DNA from: Caryophanales bacterium UBA7057
GTDB lineage: Bacteria; Bacillota_I; Bacilli_A; RF39; UBA660
Assembly (NCBI GenBank): GCA_002493865.1
Contig: DLAC01000017.1
Coordinates: 1 to 35,188 of the forward strand
Direction: 5' to 3'
Length of the DNA stretch: 35,188 bases
A program made the position numbers and the translations under genes. Positions 25,682 through 33,199 of this stretch are shown here, piece after piece. Under the pieces are notes generated by a model. That model saw nothing but the letters and a program-made list of their open reading frames with translations. It did not search any database and was not told where the DNA came from. How positions within the stretch are numbered: position 1 is the stretch's first letter; each line of letters starts with the position of its first letter.

Positions 25682-27607
25682 CTATTCACTTGTATCATCT
25701 GATGTAGTTGAATCATCACTTGAAGAAGGTGTAGAACTTGGTGTGGGCATTGGTGTTGGAGTCGGTGTTGATTCAATTACTGGTGTCTCAGCAACCGTAA
25801 TTTTAAACTTACTACCTTTAATAATTGGTGTTTTTGGACTTCTAGATTGTGTTAATACTTTTCCTTCTGGTGCTTCTGTCGTAGGTTCTTTTTCTATACT
25901 TAGAAGGAGTCCATACTTATCACAGAAGGCTTGCACATCATCTACTGTCCATTCTTCTCCTACCATATCAGGAATTCCTTCATCTGCCTTTGGAATATAA
26001 AGAGTAATAGTATCTCCCTTTTTTAAGGTAGTTTCTGGTTCTACACTTTGACCTAGTACTTGTTGAGAAGTGAATTCATCAGAATCGTTATCTCTTTCTT
26101 CGATTTCTACTTTTAATCCATAAATTTTCTCAAGTTCTGTTTGTACCTCAATATAATTTTTTCCAGTATAATCTTCTACTACATAAACTTTTTCACCCGT
26201 TGACTCATAAATCGTAATTGTGGTACCCTTCTTTACCGTTCTTCCTGCTGCTGGAGAAGTTCTAGTAACCAGTCCTTCTTTAATCGTACTACTTTCTTCC
26301 TTCATTGTTTCTATTGCAACTTCAAATCCTGCTTTTTTCAATTCTTTTTCTGCTTCAACTACCGTCTTTTCTGCAACCTTAGGGACTTCCACATCTGGTG
26401 TTTTTGTGAAATATGGAACAATTAAGAAGATACTAACAACAGCAATGACAACCACTGTAAATATAGCTGTTAAAATCCAAATAATTTTATTTGTACGTTT
26501 TACAAGTTTGTCCTCTTCTTCCACTTCTTCGTCTTCTTCTGACTCTTTATTTTCTTCTTCTTTGACTGGATTTTCTTTTTTCTCTTCGTTTGTTTCTTCT
26601 GGCTCTTTTTCTTCTTTTTCTACGATTTCTGGAACTGCACTTTCTTTTTCTGCTTCCTCTTCTTCCTTTTCTGTTTCCTTAATTTTCTCATCTGTTTTCT
26701 TCTTTACAGCAGAAATCGTCTTTGTATTGTCATCAAAGTCATGTTCTGGATACTTAAATTCAATTTTCTTTTCATCCATTCTTTCATCGTTTAGTACCGT
26801 TAATAAATCTGCATGCATCTCTTTTACATCTGCATAGCGATTCTTTGGATTTTTGGCTGTTGCTTTTAATACAACATTTTCTACGCTTTGAGGAATCGCA
26901 GGATTTTTCTTACGAATTCTTGGGATATCATCACGCATTTGTTTTAAAGCAATTTCAACAGCATTATCCCCTTTAAATGGTAAACTACCTGTCAATAATT
27001 CGTAAAACATAATTCCCATAGAATAGATGTCACTTCGAATCGTTGAACCTTTACCACTCGCTTGCTCTGGTGGTAAATAGTGAACAGAACCCATCACAGA
27101 ATTCGTCTGTGTTAATTGAGTGCTGTTTAATGCCATGGCAATTCCAAAGTCTGTGATTTTGATTAATCCATCTTCCTTAATCAAAATATTTTGTGGCTTT
27201 AAATCCCTATGGATAATATAACTATCATGTGCCTGAGAAATTCCATCCGTTAATTGAAGCATAATATCTATGGCTTCACTTAATGTTAGGCTTCCTCTTT
27301 TCTTTATCAATTGTTTTAATGTTTTTCCCTCAATATACTCCATGACGATATAATAGATTCCATTATCTTCTCCTACATCGTACATTTCAACAATATTTGG
27401 ATGGGAAAGACTAGATGCTGACAACGCCTCTCTTTGAAAACGACGTACAAACTTTTCGTCGTTTGATAAATCCCCTCTTAATACCTTAATGGCTACCCGG
27501 CGATCTAAAATGGTATCATAGGCTAAGTAAACATTGGCCATACCACCTTCACCAATACTTTTAATAATCTCATAACGATCATTAATTTTTTGCCCCTTTT
27601 CTATCAT
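25682..27607 (-). CDS. prkC: Serine/threonine protein kinase with PASTA domains
   Basis: Membrane kinase that senses peptidoglycan fragments or lipid II and phosphorylates cell-wall, division and translation factors. Residues 1-275 are a full Hanks kinase: GEGGMANVY, catalytic K41, HRDLKPQN (133-140), DFG (153-155), APE-equivalent PPE. A very acidic Glu/Lys linker (~300-370) leads to one membrane segment (374-400). Three PASTA domains follow (about 405-470, 475-543, 545-610), then a Pro/Thr/Ser tail. The start overlaps the prpC stop by 4 bp (ATGA), so the two are translationally coupled. The long acidic juxtamembrane linker is more extreme than in Bacillus PrkC. Confidence 0.96.
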   Translation of the reverse strand: MIEKGQKINDRYEIIKSIGEGGMANVYLAYDTILDRRVAIKVLRGDLSNDEKFVRRFQREALSASSLSHPNIVEMYDVGEDNGIYYIVMEYIEGKTLKQLIKKRGSLTLSEAIDIMLQLTDGISQAHDSYIIHRDLKPQNILIKEDGLIKITDFGIAMALNSTQLTQTNSVMGSVHYLPPEQASGKGSTIRSDIYSMGIMFYELLTGSLPFKGDNAVEIALKQMRDDIPRIRKKNPAIPQSVENVVLKATAKNPKNRYADVKEMHADLLTVLNDERMDEKKIEFKYPEHDFDDNTKTISAVKKKTDEKIKETEKEEEEAEKESAVPEIVEKEEKEPEETNEEKKENPVKEEENKESEEDEEVEEEDKLVKRTNKIIWILTAIFTVVVIAVVSIFLIVPYFTKTPDVEVPKVAEKTVVEAEKELKKAGFEVAIETMKEESSTIKEGLVTRTSPAAGRTVKKGTTITIYESTGEKVYVVEDYTGKNYIEVQTELEKIYGLKVEIEERDNDSDEFTSQQVLGQSVEPETTLKKGDTITLYIPKADEGIPDMVGEEWTVDDVQAFCDKYGLLLSIEKEPTTEAPEGKVLTQSRSPKTPIIKGSKFKITVAETPVIESTPTPTPMPTPSSTPSSSDDSTTSDDTSE

Positions 27608-28350
27608 TCTTCTTCACCCTCTTTATCTCTAATTAAATATGCAATCGATATATTATCGAGACCTCCACGATTATTGGCTTTGGCAATCAGACGATTGACT
27701 TTATCTTCAATCAGTTCATCACTCAACAATACTTTCTGTATTTGATCCTCTTCTAACATATTCGTTAGTCCGTCACTACATAAAAATAAATCTGTTACTC
27801 CCATATCAACCTCAAAGATATCGATATCAATCGGATTACTCGCGCCTAATGCTTTCATTAATACATTCTTTTTCGGATGATTTTTGGCTTCCTCCTTGGT
27901 AAGTTCTCCCGCCGTTACTAGTAAATTGACGAGTGTATGATCATAGGTTACTTTATGTAGTTTTTTATTTTTCATAACAAAACCGCTAGAGTCTCCAATA
28001 TTTCCAAATAAGATATAATCTTTCGTATGAATGGCAACTACTAAAGTAGAACCCATTCCTTTACTTTCAGGATGATCTCCTTCATAGCTATAAATCATTC
28101 GATTGATTTCTGTTGCCGAAGTACGTAACCAATCGATGGCTTCTTCTTTGCTGAAACCGATAAATGATTCTTGAAAATGCTTTCCAAGATAACTAATCGC
28201 AATCGAAGATGCAACCTCTCCTGCCGAATGTCCACCCATTCCATCCGCAACCGCTAAAAGGTAATCATTGTCTTTATTTCTAACGATAATTACACTATCT
28301 TCATTATGATCTCTTACTTTCCCCGTGTCGGTCATACAAAATGATTTCAT
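27604..28350 (-). CDS. prpC: PP2C-type protein phosphatase (PrpC/Stp)
   Basis: Metal-dependent phosphatase that reverses PrkC phosphorylation. PP2C motifs are present in order: TDTGKVRDHNED (6-18), VADGMGGHSAGE (34-43) with metal ligands D36 and G37, STLVV, GNIGDSSGFV, CSDGLTNML and the final DNISIAYL. The 248-aa length is typical. The start at 28350 is supported by AAAGGAGG 6-7 bp upstream, which puts the first 47 bp inside the end of rlmN. The stop overlaps the prkC start. Confidence 0.95.
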   Translation of the reverse strand: MKSFCMTDTGKVRDHNEDSVIIVRNKDNDYLLAVADGMGGHSAGEVASSIAISYLGKHFQESFIGFSKEEAIDWLRTSATEINRMIYSYEGDHPESKGMGSTLVVAIHTKDYILFGNIGDSSGFVMKNKKLHKVTYDHTLVNLLVTAGELTKEEAKNHPKKNVLMKALGASNPIDIDIFEVDMGVTDLFLCSDGLTNMLEEDQIQKVLLSDELIEDKVNRLIAKANNRGGLDNISIAYLIRDKEGEEE

Positions 28351-29371
28351 CGTATTCCTCCTTTTTACTTCTTAGTTGCCCACATGCTGCACTTATTTTG
28401 GAACCAAATTCCCGTCGGATGGTGGCATTTATCTTATTCTTCTTTAGTATATCATAAAATTCTAAAATTGTTTCCTTTTTACTTCTTTTAAAGTCAATAT
28501 TATTAGTTTCATTATAAGGAATTAGGTTAATATAACAATTCATTCCTCGTACCAAGCCCGCTAAAAGTTCTGCATGTTCTCTTTTGTCATTGATTCCACT
28601 TAATAAAATATACTCAAAAGTCACTCTACGATTCGTTTTCTCTATATATTTTTTTAAGGCATCCATTAATACTTCGAGTGGATATGCTTTATTAATTGGC
28701 ATAATTTGATTTCTAAGTTCATTGGTTGGTGCATGTAAACTGATGGCTAGATTTACTTGATATGGAAGATGCGAAAACTCTAGGATTTTAGGAACAACAC
28801 CACAGGTAGAAACAGTAATGTGCCTGCTACCCAAAGCAATTCCATGATCATTATTAATAATTTCAATGAATTTTACTAAATTGTCATAATTGTCAAATGG
28901 TTCTCCAATTCCCATGACTACCACATGACTGATTCGCGTTTTACAGTATTTTTCAATTTCTAATAGTTGTTCTACCATCTCATGGGTTTCTAAGTTTCTC
29001 ACTTTCTTGAGTCTTCCACTTTCACAGAATTTACATCCCATATTACACCCAACTTGGGTAGAAATACACACACTGTTTCCATAATCGTGATTCATTAAAA
29101 CTGCTTCTACTTTCTCAGAATCTTTTAAGGAAAATAGATATTTTTGAACATCGGTATCTTCTTCTACCTTTACAATTTGAATGGTTGACATCATAAAGTT
29201 CTGTTCTAAATCTTCTAATACTTCTTTTTTTAGGTTAGTCATTTCTTGAAAAGAGGTCACTCTTTTTCGATATAGCCATTCAAACACTTGGGTGGCACGG
29301 AATTTTTTCTCTTTCCGATTCACAAAATAATCTTCGAAATCTTTTAAAGTCAAATTATATATATTTTGCAT
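28304..29371 (-). CDS. rlmN: 23S rRNA (adenine(2503)-C(2))-methyltransferase RlmN
   Basis: Radical SAM enzyme that methylates A2503 of 23S rRNA (and A37 of some tRNAs). The iron-sulfur cysteines are C109, C113 and C116 (CNMGCKFC), followed by ESGR where most homologs have ATGK or STGK. The base-binding cysteine is C102 and the methyl-carrying cysteine is C330 in AACGQL. Other family motifs: VRNLETHEMVEQ, MGIGEPFDNYDN, VNLAISLHAPT. RlmN fits better than Cfr because of the VGCN context and the housekeeping synteny. It is the first gene of the rlmN-prpC-prkC-rsgA-rpe operon and overlaps prpC by 47 bp. The ribosome binding site is weak (GTGGAAGTG). Confidence 0.94.
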   Translation of the reverse strand: MQNIYNLTLKDFEDYFVNRKEKKFRATQVFEWLYRKRVTSFQEMTNLKKEVLEDLEQNFMMSTIQIVKVEEDTDVQKYLFSLKDSEKVEAVLMNHDYGNSVCISTQVGCNMGCKFCESGRLKKVRNLETHEMVEQLLEIEKYCKTRISHVVVMGIGEPFDNYDNLVKFIEIINNDHGIALGSRHITVSTCGVVPKILEFSHLPYQVNLAISLHAPTNELRNQIMPINKAYPLEVLMDALKKYIEKTNRRVTFEYILLSGINDKREHAELLAGLVRGMNCYINLIPYNETNNIDFKRSKKETILEFYDILKKNKINATIRREFGSKISAACGQLRSKKEEYDEIILYDRHGESKRS

Positions 29372-29391
29372 ATTTACACTTCCACGATTTT

Positions 29392-29397
29392 ATTATA
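29392..29397 (-). promoter_or_regulatory. Extended -10 promoter of the rlmN operon
   Basis: TGTTATAAT on the minus strand: a TG motif one base ahead of TATAAT, 20 bp before the rlmN start, with no good -35. It lies just after the terminator of the upstream cassette, so it should drive rlmN through the guanylate-kinase-like gene. Confidence 0.65.
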
Positions 29398-29422
29398 ACA
29401 CGTTCTATCCTGTATATAATAG

Positions 29423-29458
29423 AAAAAGAAGACTACCTCATTCGATCATCTTCTTTTT
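29423..29458 (-). terminator. Rho-independent terminator after the three-gene small-protein cassette
   Basis: Perfect 10-bp arms AAAAAGAAGA (29423-29432) and TCTTCTTTTT (29449-29458) with a 16-nt loop. The minus-strand transcript ends in a T-rich run. It separates the small-protein cassette from the rlmN promoter. Confidence 0.8.
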
Positions 29459-29479
29459 ATGTCAAGTAATGTGTAAAAT

Positions 29480-29821
29480 TTAGGATAAAACGAACCCTAA
29501 AATAGAAAGTCCTACCATTGCCAGCATGATAACAGTAACTAAAATATACATTCCTGAATATCCATTTGGTATAATTTCAATTTCTTCCTCTTCTTCTGTT
29601 ACTGTAGGTTTTATTTCCTCTAAGTCTGTTTCCAATTCTTCTGGGAGAGAAAACATAGACTGATTCATTTCTGTAGCTGCCGTTATTGGGATTGGCTCTG
29701 GTTTTACTTCCTCTAAAACAATTGCTTGGTCAGTTGACTTTGGTCTTACAAAAAATTGTGGTTCTACAAAATTTTCAGGAGTTTCTAATTCCTCTTGTTC
29801 AATTTTCATTTCATTTTCCAT
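29480..29821 (-). CDS. Small tail-anchored acidic membrane protein, 113 aa
   Basis: Residues 1-~85 are acidic and Pro/Glu-rich (ELETPENFVEPQF, EEVKPEPIPI, VTEEEEEIEII). A single hydrophobic segment (about 92-113, MYILVTVIMLAMVGLSILGFVL) ends the protein, so it is probably tail-anchored with the acidic part in the cytoplasm. The NGYSGMYI lead-in resembles YYSGLQIF of the 98-aa protein two genes upstream, suggesting a distant paralog. Ribosome binding site AAAGAGGAA. Last gene of the cassette. Family not recognised. Confidence 0.75.
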   Translation of the reverse strand: MENEMKIEQEELETPENFVEPQFFVRPKSTDQAIVLEEVKPEPIPITAATEMNQSMFSLPEELETDLEEIKPTVTEEEEEIEIIPNGYSGMYILVTVIMLAMVGLSILGFVLS

Positions 29822-29842
29822 ATACTTTTTCCTCTTTCTATT

Positions 29843-30274
29843 TTATATGCGGTGAAGCATTCTAAGACTATTTCCTTTTTGGAATAGTTCAAAAATTTCA
29901 ATTAACTGATTTTCTTTTTCCATCAATTCCTTGTCTTCGGTTCTACCAAAGGATAAAACTCTATAATCTTCCCTTGGCTTTACATCATTTAAGCTGATAT
30001 AGTAAGGAATATTGTCTCTTAAGAATGTAAATCCATTGATTACATCATCGTTAAATGAGCTTGGTAGATACTCATTGATATTCGAAATCACAGTATCTTC
30101 CTCTAATAGATGATTCATTTCTAATACTTCAAACACAAAAATGGCTTGTTCTATTTTCCCTCCAAAGGATGGGGTATCTAAATCATAAAACTCGTAGTCC
30201 ATATCATCTAACCGATATTGATGTTTTTCGACTAATCTTAAAAATTTCTCATTCTTCTCTTCATCTAAGCTCAT
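29843..30274 (-). CDS. Hypothetical soluble protein, 143 aa
   Basis: No signal peptide or membrane segment; mixed alpha/beta with an acidic bias. Phrases such as FLRLVEKHQYRLDDMDYEFYDLDTPSFGGKIEQAIFVFEVLE and NGFTFLRDNIPYYISLND do not match a family I know. It has a strong ribosome binding site (AAGGAGAAA) and sits between two small tail-anchored proteins, 15 bp from the first and 21 bp from the second. This suggests a soluble partner of the membrane pair, by context only. Confidence 0.8.
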   Translation of the reverse strand: MSLDEEKNEKFLRLVEKHQYRLDDMDYEFYDLDTPSFGGKIEQAIFVFEVLEMNHLLEEDTVISNINEYLPSSFNDDVINGFTFLRDNIPYYISLNDVKPREDYRVLSFGRTEDKELMEKENQLIEIFELFQKGNSLRMLHRI

Positions 30275-30289
30275 GAGTTTCTCCTTCTT

Positions 30290-30586
30290 TTAGCCCTGAA
30301 GGAATAGAAAAACAATTCCTAACATCGCAATACAAAAGCTACTGATATAACAGACGAGTGTAAATATTTGTAATCCAGAATAGTAGATTGGTTCCGCTTC
30401 TTCCTCTTCTATATCTTTTTCAACGAATGAAAACGTAGAAGTCATCTCGAGAACAGTTCCATCCATCTCTAGTTCTTCTCCTAAATAAACATCCTCTTCT
30501 AATATCTCATTTTGAACGATTGTTTCAGTATTTTCTATCTCCTCGTTTGTACTATATTGGGAGAGTTCTATTGTTTTTTCTATCAT
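30290..30586 (-). CDS. Small tail-anchored acidic membrane protein, 98 aa
   Basis: Acidic N-terminal ~65 residues (ENTETIVQNEILEEDVYLGEELEMD, EKDIEEEEAEP), then one hydrophobic segment at the end (LQIFTLVCYISSFCIAMLGIVFLFLQG). Same layout as the 113-aa protein. First gene of the three-gene cassette, with its own consensus promoter and AGGAG ribosome binding site. Family not recognised. Confidence 0.75.
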   Translation of the reverse strand: MIEKTIELSQYSTNEEIENTETIVQNEILEEDVYLGEELEMDGTVLEMTSTFSFVEKDIEEEEAEPIYYSGLQIFTLVCYISSFCIAMLGIVFLFLQG

Positions 30587-30613
30587 AGATTCAGCTCCTA
30601 TTCTAGTATAGAC

Positions 30614-30642
30614 ATTATCTCACTATTTTTAAAAACTGTCAA
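30614..30642 (-). promoter_or_regulatory. Sigma-A-type promoter of the small-protein cassette
   Basis: On the minus strand TTGACA (30637-30642), 17-bp spacer, GATAAT (30614-30619), 27 bp before the 98-aa start. It begins right after the stop of the 253-aa gene. Confidence 0.8.
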
Positions 30643-31404
30643 TTATTCTGAAATTGTAAAGTCTTCTGTCGTACCCACATGATTAAATTCCATATGAACT
30701 TGATAGGAAGCGGTTCCACTTAATAGGGTGGAAAGAGCAGAATAATCTATATCTATTGATTCTATCGTATTATCATTTCTAGTGATAATCACTGTATTAT
30801 AGGTATTATTAGAGTCAACGAGTCCCAAGTCCTTATGATAGGCAGTTAACAGTGTCGAAGTTGGCACATAGTAAGTATATTGATTTAAATTAATATTTGG
30901 GGTTAGTTCTTCTAAGGCTGCAATCAAGGGATCTAAATTGGCATAAATTAAATTTCTACTAGGGATTTCTACTAAATGATACTTTCCATTTTCCTTTTGT
31001 AAGTAATTTTCACTCAGTCTTGCATAATCTGTACTTCCTGTTTGGTTGATAATTGTAAAGATTTCCTTTTGATCTAGGCGTTTTCCCGTAATCGTTTCCG
31101 TTTCTTCACCAAAAGTAAAATTGTATAAATAACTATAGTTAATCTCGTAATTTCCAGATTCTTGTTCTTGATCTAGTTCTAAGTCACTAGAACCTGCAGT
31201 TGACGTTGGTGTTACAGTGGATGTTGGAGACGAAGTAACATTTGACATTGCTTGGCTCGAAGTATTCCCATTTACCCGCAAGATCATGATCAAAATGCTT
31301 ATGAAAAATCCAAAAATAATTAACATCGCAACTGCATTCCAGCGTTCATCCTTTTCACGGCCAAAGCATTTACCTAAAATTTCTTTCCACAAACTATTCT
31401 TCAT
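30643..31404 (-). CDS. Membrane-anchored extracytoplasmic protein, 253 aa
   Basis: A short cytoplasmic N-terminus with Lys/Arg is followed by one hydrophobic segment (about 24-43, VAMLIIFGFFISILIMIL), a Ser/Thr/Pro linker (SSPTSTVTPTSTAGSS) and a ~170-residue outer domain (YNFTFGEETETITGKRLDQKE ... VGTTEDFTI). It is probably anchored with the C-terminus outside. The beta-rich outer domain is not recognised. Its start overlaps the fmt end by 11 bp on the same strand, so it is transcribed with fmt and the thioredoxin-like gene. Confidence 0.8.
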   Translation of the reverse strand: MKNSLWKEILGKCFGREKDERWNAVAMLIIFGFFISILIMILRVNGNTSSQAMSNVTSSPTSTVTPTSTAGSSDLELDQEQESGNYEINYSYLYNFTFGEETETITGKRLDQKEIFTIINQTGSTDYARLSENYLQKENGKYHLVEIPSRNLIYANLDPLIAALEELTPNINLNQYTYYVPTSTLLTAYHKDLGLVDSNNTYNTVIITRNDNTIESIDIDYSALSTLLSGTASYQVHMEFNHVGTTEDFTISE

Positions 31405-32344
31405 TCAATACTTTTCCTATCAGTTTTTCTCCATCGTAACCGTGAAGAAAATCTTTCACTTTCATTCTCTTTTTTCCTTCAAATTGAAGCTCTGTAATAA
31501 TGATTTCTCCATCTTTGGTACTGACTCCAATTCCATCTTCATAAATTTTTCCAATTTCTCCATCTTTTCTAGTTGTAAAGAAACTACTACTGATTCTAGA
31601 GGCATAGATTTTGACAATTTTACCATCAAGAATCGCATAAGATCCTGGAAAAGGACTTAATCCTCGGATTTGGTTATAAATATCTAATGTTGGTTTCGTG
31701 AAATCAATTTTTTCTTCTTCTCTTGTAATATTCCATGCATAAGTGACTTCTTCTTCATTCTGAGGAATTGGTTTTATTTTACCTTTGATTAAGTCTGGAA
31801 TCGTTTCTAGTAACAGTTCTTTTCCCATCAGACTTAATCGGTCATGAAGGGTTCCTACGTTATCTTCTTTTTCAATAATCGTTTCCCTTTGTGCGATAAT
31901 ATCTCCTGCATCCATCTTTTCTACCATATACATAATGGTAATTCCTGTTCTTAGATAATTATTGATAATTGCCTTATGAATGGGAGCCCCTCCCCTTAAT
32001 TTTGGAAGAAGAGAAGCATGGACATTGATACAACGATACTTTGGAAAATCTAATAAAACTTTGGGAATAATTTGTCCATAGGCACAAGTAACGATTAAAT
32101 CTGGTTTTAAGTTTAGAATTTCTTCATATTCCTTTTTTATATTCTGAGGTTGAAATACAGGAATTTGATTTTTAATAGCTGTTTCTTTGACTGGAGAAAA
32201 ACGGATTTCTTTTTTTCTACCTACTTCTTTATCTGGTTGTGTTACTACCCCGACTACCTGATAGGATTCGATTAACCCTTCTAACACTGGAACACTAAAC
32301 TCTGGAGTTCCCATAAATACAATTCTTATCTCTTGCTTTTTCAT
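31394..32344 (-). CDS. fmt: Methionyl-tRNA formyltransferase
   Basis: Formylates initiator Met-tRNA using 10-formyl-tetrahydrofolate. Seen: FMGTPEFSVPVLEGL at the N-terminus, VTQPDKEVGRKKE, the catalytic triad N107, H109 (NVHASLLPKLRGGAPI) and D145 (MDAGDII), and a C-terminal domain containing IRGLSPFPGSYA. The 316-aa length is normal. It overlaps the end of the thioredoxin-like gene by 4 bp and the start of the 253-aa gene by 11 bp. In Bacillus, def precedes and rsmB follows fmt; neither is here. Confidence 0.95.
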   Translation of the reverse strand: MKKQEIRIVFMGTPEFSVPVLEGLIESYQVVGVVTQPDKEVGRKKEIRFSPVKETAIKNQIPVFQPQNIKKEYEEILNLKPDLIVTCAYGQIIPKVLLDFPKYRCINVHASLLPKLRGGAPIHKAIINNYLRTGITIMYMVEKMDAGDIIAQRETIIEKEDNVGTLHDRLSLMGKELLLETIPDLIKGKIKPIPQNEEEVTYAWNITREEEKIDFTKPTLDIYNQIRGLSPFPGSYAILDGKIVKIYASRISSSFFTTRKDGEIGKIYEDGIGVSTKDGEIIITELQFEGKKRMKVKDFLHGYDGEKLIGKVLNEE

Positions 32345-32946
32345 TTTTTCATCTCCTCAATGATTTCTTGATATATATTTTTTAGTTCTTGTTTTTGCTC
32401 TTCATTCATTCCTTTATAAGGATTTTTATAGCTTTTAACGGTACTGATATGGTGGCCAATTATACGTCCATTTTTGATAAAATAAACATCTGGAACGGCA
32501 AGTACTTTTTCACCTGTTTCTTCGTCTACACGAAGGTAGTCCTTCAAGTATTCTTTTAATTCCTCTTTGACATCATCAATCGCATGATGAATATCTACAT
32601 AATAGATTGGTTTTATCTGATTTTCTTTCGCCGTTTCTATTAAAATTCCTATGACATTTCGGCACCAAGGGCAACTGTTATAACCAAAGTAGACAATTCC
32701 AGTTTTGTTTTTCAATGTTTCTAAAATTTCTTTTCCCTCAATGTATTTAATATTGTTACTTAGTGGAATAGAGACAGGAATTTTTCTTCCATTTTCATAA
32801 GGAATATGATTTAAAGACTCATAGTCAAATTTAAAATGAAGATTGTCATTACTGATTACAATGATTGCAAAAATCATTAAAAGAAGGCAAATTGTACCAA
32901 TAATGATTATAATTCTTTTGATATTCTTCTTCATTTTATCTGTCAT
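32341..32946 (-). CDS. Membrane-anchored thioredoxin-like protein, 201 aa
   Basis: An N-terminal Lys-rich stretch and one hydrophobic segment (IIIIIGTICLLLMIFAIIVI, about 12-31) anchor a thioredoxin-like domain outside the cell. The core has VYFGYNSCPWCRNVIGIL, a CPWC redox site, then IYYVDIHH and AVPDVYFIKNGRIIGH with the expected cis-Pro position. This layout suits an extracytoplasmic thiol reductase or oxidase, or a bacteriocin-transport-accessory-like protein. I chose the ATG at 32946, behind AGGTGG; a start 17 codons upstream would overlap the promoter. It overlaps fmt by 4 bp. Confidence 0.85.
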   Translation of the reverse strand: MTDKMKKNIKRIIIIIGTICLLLMIFAIIVISNDNLHFKFDYESLNHIPYENGRKIPVSIPLSNNIKYIEGKEILETLKNKTGIVYFGYNSCPWCRNVIGILIETAKENQIKPIYYVDIHHAIDDVKEELKEYLKDYLRVDEETGEKVLAVPDVYFIKNGRIIGHHISTVKSYKNPYKGMNEEQKQELKNIYQEIIEEMKK

Positions 32947-32983
32947 GATTCCACCTACTTTTATTTTATTTTCTTTTTTATCT

Positions 32984-32989
32984 ATTATA
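32984..32989 (-). promoter_or_regulatory. Extended -10 promoter of the thioredoxin-like/fmt operon
   Basis: TGATATAAT on the minus strand, 38 bp before the start of the thioredoxin-like gene; the -35 is poor. It follows the terminator at 33041-33080. Confidence 0.6.
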
Positions 32990-33040
32990 TCACACAATTT
33001 CTGTAAGTGTTCTTTCTTTTCTATTTGTAATGAATAACAA

Positions 33041-33080
33041 AAAAAACTGATTTTCTATATTTTCAATCAGTCTTTTTCTT
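33041..33080 (-). terminator. Rho-independent terminator of the DUF2974 gene
   Basis: ACTGATT (33046-33052) pairs with AATCAGT (33065-33071) around a 12-nt loop. A run of seven T follows on the minus strand, and T-rich DNA lies on the other side too, so it could work in both directions. Confidence 0.8.
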
Positions 33081-33081
33081 A

Positions 33082-33165
33082 TTATTTTTTATGCCCATAG
33101 ATATCAGGTTCTGTTAAATCCTTTTCAATATATTGTATCATTTGGTCTAATTGGTTATCATTCAT
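33082..33165 (-). CDS. Possible small ORF, 27 aa
   Basis: It encodes MNDNQLDQMIQYIEKDLTEP and a short basic end (DIYGHKK), between the DUF2974 gene and its terminator. The composition looks protein-like and the stop sits right before the terminator stem, but there is no convincing ribosome binding site. It could be a real small gene, a remnant, or chance. Confidence 0.3.
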   Translation of the reverse strand: MNDNQLDQMIQYIEKDLTEPDIYGHKK

Positions 33166-33199
33166 TGAATAAAATTTTCTTCTTTTAGAAACTATCTAT

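Noticed and set aside
26220..26837. A 205-aa plus-strand frame opposite prkC
   Set aside because: It is the antisense of the Glu/Lys-rich linker and gives a Ser/Phe-rich low-complexity product with no start signals.
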